The notes beneath the pieces were generated by a model that worked only from the letters and a program-made list of their open reading frames with translations, made no database searches and was not told the origin of the DNA. From NCBI GenBank assembly GCA_000964245.1, contig LANB01000001.1, positions 351,501-415,500 of the forward strand: a stretch of 64,000 nt of DNA, in the 5' to 3' direction. The DNA comes from Cellvibrionaceae bacterium 1162T.S.0a.05. Lineage in GTDB: Bacteria > Pseudomonadota > Gammaproteobacteria > Pseudomonadales > Cellvibrionaceae. Positions 55,305 through 62,109 of the stretch are shown here, piece after piece. Position numbers and translations under genes: made by a program. The stretch's first letter is position 1, and each line of letters begins with the position of its first letter.

Positions 55305-56732
55305 TTAGCCCTGCGCTGAGGACTTTGCATAAATACAGCGGCCAAGGGCCTGTATCGCTTTCTCAATGTCCGCATTCCAGGCCACCGCGAACGACAAGCG
55401 CATATAGTTTTGGTACTTGCCGTTGGCCGAAAACATAGGCCCCGGAGCCACACTGATGTTTTTTCTGATCATCAATTCAGACACTTCGACCGCATCCACA
55501 TTACCCGGCAATTCGAGCCAGAGTACATAACCACCCGAAGGCGAGGTCATGCGAGTCTCTCTGGGAAAATAGCGCGCAACCGCTGCTCGCATTTTTTGCA
55601 TGGACTGCTGCAGCTCCTGACGCACATAGCGCAAATGTTTTTCGTAACGCCCCGACTGCAGAACACGCGCAATAATATGCTGGGGCAAACTGCTCACAGC
55701 CACATTGGTAATAATTTTTTGGTATTCCACGGCTTCAATGAGTGCGCTATTCAAGAGCCAGCCAATCCGCATGCCCGGTGCGAGGGTCTTGGAAAATGAA
55801 GAACAGTAGGTCACGTTGTTGTGTTTATCCCAGGCCTTTAAAGGCAGCGGACGTTTATTGGCAAAATCAAGATCGCCATAAATATCGTCCTCAATCAGGT
55901 GCACACTGTGTTCGGCCGCGAGGCTAACCAGTTTCTTTTTCCGCGCGTCGCTCATGCAGGAACCCAAAGGATTACTGAAGTTGGGAATCAACAAGCACAC
56001 TTTTACCGGCCATTGCTCAATGGCAAGCTGGAAGGCTTCGAGTGATATACCCTTGCGTGGATCGGAAGGAATTTCAATTGCCTTAAGCCCAAGCGCATCC
56101 AACAACTGTATATGTCCGTGATAACTGGGCGATTCCAGCGCGACAACATCGCCCGGGCGTGTCAGCGCTTTGAGCGCTAGAAATACGGCTTCCTGACATC
56201 CACTCGTCACAATAAGGTCCTGCGGCCTGCATCCACATCGCAAAAGCTTCATCCGCTTACAAAGTTGCTGGCGCAGATCTGCAGCGCCAAGTGGATCTTC
56301 ATACAAGACGGCTGACAATGGCTGCTCCCTCAGTAGTTCGGCAGAAACGCGTTTTAACCACTGACCTGGCAAAAAATGCCCATCGGGCACCGCTGCACCC
56401 AGTTTTACCACACCGGACTTATTCAGCTGCTCAGTGAGCAAAAGCACTCTCGCTTTTTCCGCGACTAATCCGGGGCGTTTGGACAGAGACTCCAGAGAAG
56501 GTTCAGCAAATTGCACACTGCGACGTTTGCTCACGTAAAAACCTGAGCGAGCCCGCGCTTCAATATAACCGTCCTCCTCAAGTTGGCGATAGGCAGCGAC
56601 CGCAGTTGAGACACTGACCTTTCGACTGAGTTTTAGCTCACGAATTCCGGGGACTTTATCGCCCGGTTCATAGACGCCCTCGTCTATTTCACGGGCAAGG
56701 CTGATGGCAATTTCCTTATACAGGCTGGACAT
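55305..56732 (-). CDS. MocR/PdxR-type regulator (GntR wHTH plus aminotransferase-like domain)
   Basis: A 475-residue regulator. The N-terminal GntR winged helix (residues ~1-75: EIDEGVYEPGDKVPGIRELK, AAYRQLEEDGYIEARARSGFYV) binds DNA. The C-terminal class I aminotransferase fold has the PLP-binding Lys in SSFSKTLAPGMRIGW (near residue 312), a FSNPLGSCM block near residue 245 and a LIEDDIYGDLDF segment. Such proteins sense PLP or an amino-acid-related effector; they rarely act as aminotransferases. It diverges from a LysE-type exporter, with a symmetrical array of GTACAG half-sites between them, so it probably controls that exporter and itself. Confidence 0.9.
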   Translation of the reverse strand: MSSLYKEIAISLAREIDEGVYEPGDKVPGIRELKLSRKVSVSTAVAAYRQLEEDGYIEARARSGFYVSKRRSVQFAEPSLESLSKRPGLVAEKARVLLLTEQLNKSGVVKLGAAVPDGHFLPGQWLKRVSAELLREQPLSAVLYEDPLGAADLRQQLCKRMKLLRCGCRPQDLIVTSGCQEAVFLALKALTRPGDVVALESPSYHGHIQLLDALGLKAIEIPSDPRKGISLEAFQLAIEQWPVKVCLLIPNFSNPLGSCMSDARKKKLVSLAAEHSVHLIEDDIYGDLDFANKRPLPLKAWDKHNNVTYCSSFSKTLAPGMRIGWLLNSALIEAVEYQKIITNVAVSSLPQHIIARVLQSGRYEKHLRYVRQELQQSMQKMRAAVARYFPRETRMTSPSGGYVLWLELPGNVDAVEVSELMIRKNISVAPGPMFSANGKYQNYMRLSFAVAWNADIEKAIQALGRCIYAKSSAQG

Positions 56733-57042
56733 GGCGATTCTCTTTAAACCCTTTCTATTTGGGTTACCGGCTTTCCCCTACCAGGGTTTCACTACATGGT
56801 TTTATGTGTCTTGCCTGAATCATTCAAGCTGGTGAACAGGCAGTACAGTTTCGAAAATCCTGACCGGTACAGATTCACAATATATGCATCTGTACCGGTT
56901 TAATGAATTTTTATTGAATCTGTACTGCAACTATACGCCAACCTAAAATTCCGTCCAGACATTTTTTTAATCACAACTTTTTAAGTTTCGATTTTTATTT
57001 TAAGCATCGTCAACATTGAATTTTCATACGGAATGCCAGGTT
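56733..57042. other. 310-bp divergent region between MocR-type regulator and LysE exporter
   Basis: No gene is seen. The region carries the four-half-site operator at 56841-56927 and must contain both divergent promoters. The stretch after the operator towards LysE is very AT-rich (TTTTTTAATC, TTTTTAAG, TTTTTATTTTAAG). Confidence 0.6.
56841..56927. promoter_or_regulatory. Predicted MocR operator with four GTACAG half-sites
   Basis: GTACAG occurs at 56843-56848 and 56867-56872, and its complement CTGTAC at 56890-56895 and 56920-56925. The inner pair forms a perfect 12-bp inverted repeat, ACCGGTACAGAT (56863-56874) and ATCTGTACCGGT (56888-56899), with a 13-bp spacer. The outer pair is CAGTACAG/CTGTACTG. 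Half-sites start 24, 23 and 30 bp apart, the first two spacings being near two helical turns. The array is placed between the divergent regulator and exporter genes. Confidence 0.75.
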
Positions 57043-57636
57043 ATGGAATTTTTACTGCCACTTATCAGTTTTGCCTTCGTAACGTCAGTCACGCCAGGGC
57101 CAAACAACATACTGCTATTGGCCTCCGGGTTGCGCTTCGGCTTTGTCAAAACCCTGCCCCACATCGCGGGTATACAAGCTGGTGTCGCCTTGCAATTGTT
57201 TTTTTCCGCTTTGGGTTTGGGATACCTGATTATGCAAGTACCCGCGGTGAACCTTGTGTTGAAAATAATCGGGACGGTATATTTGCTTTATCTTGCGTGG
57301 ATTCTCAGAGGGAATTCGTTGGACAAAGACGGAGATGAAAAAACTCGACCATTTACTTTTTTGCAAGCCTTGCTTTTCCAGTTTATCAACCCTAAAGCCT
57401 GGTTAATGACCTTGACCGCGGGCGCATTATTTTTGCCGAACTTATCTTCCAATATTCTTTCGGCCTGCCTTCTTTGCCTGGTTTTCAGCAGCGTAGGGAC
57501 ACCCAGCTCAGGCAGCTGGGCGTTGGTTGGAGGAATTATTCGTCAATTCCTGAATGATGCCTTTTGGCAGCGTATTTTCAGCCTGCTAATGATAAGTTTG
57601 ATTTTACTAACAGCAATATATATCTGGAGGATTTAA
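57043..57636 (+). CDS. LysE/RhtB family amino-acid exporter
   Basis: A 197-residue inner-membrane protein with six hydrophobic segments. LysE features are the start MEFLLPLISFAFVTSVTPGPNN (PGPN motif), LRFGFVKTLPHIAGIQAGVA near residue 30, and a QFINPKAWLM block near residue 115. The family exports amino acids such as lysine, threonine or homoserine. The ATG at 57043 matches family starts; an upstream in-frame TTG at 57016 is unlikely. It is divergent from the MocR-type regulator and downstream of its operator, so expression is probably controlled by an amino acid or vitamin B6-related signal. Confidence 0.9.
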   Translation: MEFLLPLISFAFVTSVTPGPNNILLLASGLRFGFVKTLPHIAGIQAGVALQLFFSALGLGYLIMQVPAVNLVLKIIGTVYLLYLAWILRGNSLDKDGDEKTRPFTFLQALLFQFINPKAWLMTLTAGALFLPNLSSNILSACLLCLVFSSVGTPSSGSWALVGGIIRQFLNDAFWQRIFSLLMISLILLTAIYIWRI

Positions 57637-57652
57637 AGAGAGAAATATACGG

Positions 57653-58921
57653 TCATTCGGCCAGAATATTCATTTCTTTTAACACAAGCTCAATATCCTC
57701 TGCTTGTTTAAAGAAATGCAAGCCGGGGACATCACTGCTGGTTTCTTTACTCGCTGTACTATTGTCCCCGATACGGTTCTCTATACGGTTCTCTGCATTG
57801 TTGTGCGCTGCATTGCCGCTCGCGGATTGGCCGTTTACAGTTTCGAGCTCGCGGATAAACGCCGCCAGAACTTGCTGTGGATGCGATTTAAGAAACGCCT
57901 CATACACTTTTTGGTCTTCCTCGCCACTGTCGCCAATCAAAATAAACTTTCTTTGAGGGTAGCGCTCCAACAAAGGCGCAATTTGTTGCGGTTTGGTTTT
58001 ATCGCCACTTTTAAATAAATTGAAAAAACTCCTGTCCTTGAATCTCACCGTTTTCAGGTATAACGAACGTTCGGGAAAATCCTGATTATCGAGAAATGCA
58101 TCCAACTCCGGGTAAAGTTGCCAGGGGCTGGAAGAGACAAAGTGTGTGGAAACATTTTGGCGATCCAGCGCCTGATAGAGGGACGACATGCCCGCTACAG
58201 CTTTGAAATTCTGATAAAAAGTATGGTCAAACAACTTTCCATGATCACCCACTTCTGAAACCTTAACGGTATCATCAATATCACTGATTAAGGACACCCC
58301 GTTTCGAGGGATTAATAAACATTTGCCTAAGAAAGTTCGCTTGTCACCAGGCTCAAGAATTGCCCGAAACGTGACCTGTTTCTGCTGCGGTTTGAAACGC
58401 GATTCCGGTAATTCAATAATGGTTTCACTGTGCCCACGGGCATCGGTTTTATTTAGTCTGAAAAGCTGCCCTTCAATCTCAACCACAATCTTTTTGTTGC
58501 GTTCATTATCCGCGACAAGTAAATTCACACGGCGATCAAAGTTCTCTCTGGTCGCTTCAGTGACTTCCAGACCATATTTCGCTTTCAAGGTTTTGGCAAT
58601 TGCACCTAAGCGAAAATAGCTGTTCTCGGGTTCATAGACCCAGACCCTAACCGGTATTTTCCAGACCTGCTGACCCGGCTCACCCTCCGCAGAAATACCA
58701 GTATCAGATACATTTTCGAGCCAGGCAGCCCCTGTAATAAATTGAATATGCTCGTCTTTTTTCAAATTTGAAAATTCTGACGGCCTGGCAAACAGTGAAT
58801 CACTCATTATAAAAAAGGCGGTAAAAATAAAAAACTTATTCAGGCTTAAAGCGCTGAAGCTCAGCAAGCTTGTTCGCAAAAAGTTCGTCCAGCTTGTTTT
58901 GAATCGCGGTATTGCCTTCAT
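57653..58921 (-). CDS. APP1-type phosphatase domain protein (DUF2183), exported
   Basis: A 422-residue protein with a hydrophobic N-terminal segment that acts as signal (about residues 27-45) and a C-terminal DUF2183 domain. The latter starts at ISDIDDTVKVSEVGD, the DxDxT motif of the HAD-like APP1 fold. It also has FVSSSPWQLYPELDAFL and FILIGDSGEEDQKVYE, the expected other HAD-like motifs. In yeast APP1 has phosphatidate phosphatase activity; for bacterial members the substrate is not established. The tail holds a duplicated ENRI unit. The ATG at 58921 lies 86 bp inside the upstream glycosyltransferase gene, which suggests tight coupling. Confidence 0.85.
   Translation of the reverse strand: MKAIPRFKTSWTNFLRTSLLSFSALSLNKFFIFTAFFIMSDSLFARPSEFSNLKKDEHIQFITGAAWLENVSDTGISAEGEPGQQVWKIPVRVWVYEPENSYFRLGAIAKTLKAKYGLEVTEATRENFDRRVNLLVADNERNKKIVVEIEGQLFRLNKTDARGHSETIIELPESRFKPQQKQVTFRAILEPGDKRTFLGKCLLIPRNGVSLISDIDDTVKVSEVGDHGKLFDHTFYQNFKAVAGMSSLYQALDRQNVSTHFVSSSPWQLYPELDAFLDNQDFPERSLYLKTVRFKDRSFFNLFKSGDKTKPQQIAPLLERYPQRKFILIGDSGEEDQKVYEAFLKSHPQQVLAAFIRELETVNGQSASGNAAHNNAENRIENRIGDNSTASKETSSDVPGLHFFKQAEDIELVLKEMNILAE
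57771..57794. repeat. Tandem 12-bp repeat inside the APP1-type gene
   Basis: ATACGGTTCTCT is repeated exactly, at 57771-57782 and 57783-57794. It is in frame and encodes ENRI twice in the acidic, low-complexity tail of the protein. Slippage could change its copy number without a frameshift. Confidence 0.7.
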
Positions 58922-59903
58922 GTGGGTATTCCTGCAATCGCTGTTTGTAATCCGGGAGATGATAAAGAAATGCAGCCAATGAGCTTATATCCGGCTCATT
59001 ACATTCTGCACCGAAACCTTTTTGCGCAAGCATATAGGCATTCAAGTGCTGTTCAAATTGACCTTGCATTGGAAAAGCAAGATACGGCTTACCCAAATAC
59101 AAGGCTTCACTAATTAAGGTAAAACCCGCAGTGGCAATTACCGCCTTACAACTTGCCAGATCTTCGAGAAAACCTTGCTTGCTAAAGGGCCGAAAGTGCA
59201 AATGGCCTTCCGTTTCATCCTTGTCATACCCGTAAACATAAAAGGACTCGCGATTAAAATGCCGCAACGTTTGTAATAAGCTCTCAAAGCCAGAAGTCAC
59301 ATAAACCAGAATATGCGGTTTTTCCGTTGCCCGGAGCGCCAACACTTCTTCCCGCAAAATAGGTGGAAATAGAAAGCTGCGTGCATTTTTTAAGGGGCCG
59401 TTATGAAAACTTGTAATCAAGGATAACCAGGGCCGCGGAATCATCGCGCGTATTACTGTTTCGGTGATTAATTGATCCTTGCGCAAGGCGGCGGGTACGG
59501 AATAATCCATATAGCGCATGCGATGTTGATTGTCGATCGTTATCAAAGGCAGATTATAGTGACTCGCCAGATACGCAGTACAAGGTTCAAAATCAGTGAT
59601 AATACAATCCGGCTGCCAACTCTTGATAAGTTCACGTAAATTGTTAAGCGCTTTGGTACCGCTGGGAATTTTGCTGAGGTTTGCAGTAATGGTTTTCAGT
59701 TTGGACACTTCGTTGTCCTCACTGACAATTGTCAACCCAACAATTTCCAACACATCGAAATCATCTTTCAAATTGCGATAACCGCGATCATAACTGGCAA
59801 TTTTTACTTCATGCCCCTGTTGAATTAAATAAGTGCTGATCAATCTGGCTCGCGACGAATGTCCGGAACCTTCACCTGATACGCCATATAAAATTTTTGC
59901 CAT
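58836..59903 (-). CDS. MJ1255/VC2487-like glycosyltransferase (GT-B)
   Basis: A 355-residue protein of the GT28-related MJ1255 family. The N-terminal GVSGEGSGHSSRARL is the Gly-rich loop seen in MurG-like enzymes. The C-terminal half has YVTSGFESLLQTL, ATAGFTLISEALYLGKPYLAFPMQGQFEQHLNAYML, a nucleotide-sugar-binding pattern. The substrate is unknown. It lies in the middle of a minus-strand group: MbnH 73 bp upstream and the APP1-type gene overlapping downstream by 86 bp. Confidence 0.82.
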   Translation of the reverse strand: MAKILYGVSGEGSGHSSRARLISTYLIQQGHEVKIASYDRGYRNLKDDFDVLEIVGLTIVSEDNEVSKLKTITANLSKIPSGTKALNNLRELIKSWQPDCIITDFEPCTAYLASHYNLPLITIDNQHRMRYMDYSVPAALRKDQLITETVIRAMIPRPWLSLITSFHNGPLKNARSFLFPPILREEVLALRATEKPHILVYVTSGFESLLQTLRHFNRESFYVYGYDKDETEGHLHFRPFSKQGFLEDLASCKAVIATAGFTLISEALYLGKPYLAFPMQGQFEQHLNAYMLAQKGFGAECNEPDISSLAAFLYHLPDYKQRLQEYPHEGNTAIQNKLDELFANKLAELQRFKPE

Positions 59904-59976
59904 AGTGAACCCTTTTTATTGGTTTTATTTTTACCTGACCAGTCTACCCGGCTTCTTATATCCGTTAACCTTATTG

Positions 59977-61149
59977 CTATTTAACTTTTCCTGGAGCCGA
60001 AAACGCCGGGTTTTGAATAAATTGCCGGTCAGTCAAGGCATGTAAAAATGCCAGCATATCCTGTTTTTCTTCTTCGGAGAGTACAAAGCCATGAAGGAAC
60101 AAGCTCTTGTTAGGGTGGCTGCGCCCATCACCCGCATAAAGCCCTTCGGAGATTTCGCGGCCACCCGCCGCATAGAATTCCAGAACCTCTTCCAGCGTTG
60201 CGATACTGCCATCATGCATATACGGCGCTGTCAGTGCAATATTTCGCAAGGTCGGGGGACGGAAGCGGCCCTTATCTTTTTCTTGCAAGCTGAATTCAAA
60301 AAGCCCCAAATCCAGTTTTACTTCATTGCGAGGATTGTAGAGACCTGTGTTATGAAAATCCTCTGGGCCTTCCACACTGTTCAAATGTGTACTGGAGAGT
60401 GAAAAGTTAAATCCCCCGTGACAATGCCGACACTCAGTACGCTCCGACATAAACAAGGTCATCCCACGTATTTCAGCCTCATTCAATGCTGCATCCTCGC
60501 CATACCATGCATAGCGATCAAAGGGTGAATTAAAGGAGATCAGGCTACGTACAAAACTTGCGAGCGCTTTCACACCGTTGTCGAGATGAATGGGGTCCGG
60601 GTCATTCGGAAATGCCGCCTGAAAAAGCTCCCGATACAGTTGAGACTGCTTTAAATACGCTAGCGTCTTTTGTTGGTTTAGCTGCATCTCAACAGGCTGA
60701 TCCCCAAAAAGAGGAATCAAAATTTGTCGTTCAAGCAATTTCAATTCAGGTTGCGCCCAGGTCAAGCTTTTATTGTAAGCCGCGTTTGTTAAACTCAAGG
60801 CGTTTCGATGATGCACCTCGCCCGTAGAACCGATTGATAGCCCCCGGTTTTCAGCAAACGCATATTGTTGTTGATGACAGGTCGCACATGACTGCTCACC
60901 ATTCCCTGACAAGGCTTTTTCATAGAAAAGATAACGCCCCAAATCCACTTTCTGTTTGCTCATCGGGTTATCTGCAGGAACAATCGGAGGGTTAAAGTCA
61001 GGAGGAAGGTCCCACTCCCATGATGGCGTTGGTTTTGAACAAGCAAACAGAAAAAACAGGCTAAATACCACCGTCGCGCGAATGAATGTGCCCACACGCA
61101 TGACAAATACATGTCTTGCGTAAGTAAACGTGTTCAGGTTAACCACCAT
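59977..61149 (-). CDS. mbnH: MbnH-family di-heme peroxidase (MauG/CcpA-related)
   Basis: A periplasmic di-heme protein of about 390 residues. An N-terminal signal with a lipobox-like LFAC (residue 38 of the long form) suggests a lipoprotein. Two c-type heme sites are present, CATCH (about 89-93) and CRHCH (about 241-245), with PPTLRNIALTAPYMHDGSIATLEEVLEFY as the C-terminal peroxidase block. MbnH of methanotrophs oxidises a Trp of MbnP to kynurenine through a high-valent di-heme state. It lies 22 bp after the mbnP-like gene. The start is ATG 61149 (TTG 61152 also in frame), with a later ATG at 61101 that also leaves the signal peptide intact. Confidence 0.85.
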   Translation of the reverse strand: MVVNLNTFTYARHVFVMRVGTFIRATVVFSLFFLFACSKPTPSWEWDLPPDFNPPIVPADNPMSKQKVDLGRYLFYEKALSGNGEQSCATCHQQQYAFAENRGLSIGSTGEVHHRNALSLTNAAYNKSLTWAQPELKLLERQILIPLFGDQPVEMQLNQQKTLAYLKQSQLYRELFQAAFPNDPDPIHLDNGVKALASFVRSLISFNSPFDRYAWYGEDAALNEAEIRGMTLFMSERTECRHCHGGFNFSLSSTHLNSVEGPEDFHNTGLYNPRNEVKLDLGLFEFSLQEKDKGRFRPPTLRNIALTAPYMHDGSIATLEEVLEFYAAGGREISEGLYAGDGRSHPNKSLFLHGFVLSEEEKQDMLAFLHALTDRQFIQNPAFSAPGKVK

Positions 61150-61174
61150 CAAAGTGATTCACGAATAACGTTCG

Positions 61175-62026
61175 CTAAAGGCGCATGCGAAACAGCTGCT
61201 GGTGCTTGCAGGAAGATTGGCATTGCCCCCGCTCAAGATCCAGGCCGAGACTCTCAATCCACGCTGCGCAAAACGTATCGTTCGCATAAAAACCACTGCA
61301 CATCTGAAAATCACCGAGCGCATCGAATTGCTCGTCGAGATACGCCAGATTCAGTTCAATATTCCAGATATTTTTCAGTTCACGCGCGGTATCAAATTTC
61401 CAAACAAAATCGACGCGGTTTGGCTGTGCACAGGGCTTCTGCGGCGGTCTCACCGGCGCCGGTGATTCGCAACCGGTTGCTCCTAAATGCAGGGCAGCAC
61501 GCTTGTCCCCTCCGGCCAAATCCAGACGCAGGAACTTGTAGCCCTGCTGCCAGGTCCAAAACATGGTGGCGTCGTTAAGGGGCTTTTCGGCTCGCAAAGG
61601 GTAACCATGATTGAGATCCCGAGGCACACCAAGCGTAAAGCCGAGCCCCTTGATCAGTTGGCCTGCGGCCGGCAGGGCAAGTGCTAAAGTCTGTGCAGCA
61701 TTTTCGTTACTGAGCTTCACCAGCCCAATACGCGCTTGTGAATTCGGACTATCCTCAAATTTGAGGGAATGCTGTTTACCCGCCTGATCCAGATAGTAAA
61801 GCTCAGACACGTAGAACGCGGCGCCAACCTGGGCATAGTGCTCGGAGGCGCCAAGCATAAATTGTAGGCCGGGGCTCAATTGCGCATTCGATTCCTCGGC
61901 AAATACCCGCTCTACATAAGCGGTCGACACGATCAGGCATACAAATAGCCCGATCGTAAGCGTTTTTAATTGACCGAAGGACACCTTATTTTTAGTCATA
62001 CCGTCGTATTTCTGGAACTGATACAT
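61175..62026 (-). CDS. mbnP: MbnP-family copper-binding protein
   Basis: A 283-residue exported protein with a signal peptide ending near residue 43. MbnP signature blocks are present: YVSELYYLDQAGKQHSL near residue 75, FTLGVPRDLNHGYPL near residue 130, PLNDATMFWTWQQGYKFLRLDL near residue 150, and LHLGATGCES near residue 180. Several cysteines lie in the C-terminal part (CESP, PCAQPNR, CSG, CAAW, CQSSCKH). MbnP binds copper using a kynurenine made by MbnH from Trp; candidate Trp residues lie in FWTWQQGY. The start is ATG 62026, or 61999 internally. It is followed by mbnH after 22 bp. Confidence 0.85.
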   Translation of the reverse strand: MYQFQKYDGMTKNKVSFGQLKTLTIGLFVCLIVSTAYVERVFAEESNAQLSPGLQFMLGASEHYAQVGAAFYVSELYYLDQAGKQHSLKFEDSPNSQARIGLVKLSNENAAQTLALALPAAGQLIKGLGFTLGVPRDLNHGYPLRAEKPLNDATMFWTWQQGYKFLRLDLAGGDKRAALHLGATGCESPAPVRPPQKPCAQPNRVDFVWKFDTARELKNIWNIELNLAYLDEQFDALGDFQMCSGFYANDTFCAAWIESLGLDLERGQCQSSCKHQQLFRMRL

Positions 62027-62109
62027 TTATTTACACTTCTTTTTGTTGATAGCATGCGGACTCCATACGATGATGGAAAATGTTAACCAAGTAAAGGCAA
62101 CAGGGATTT

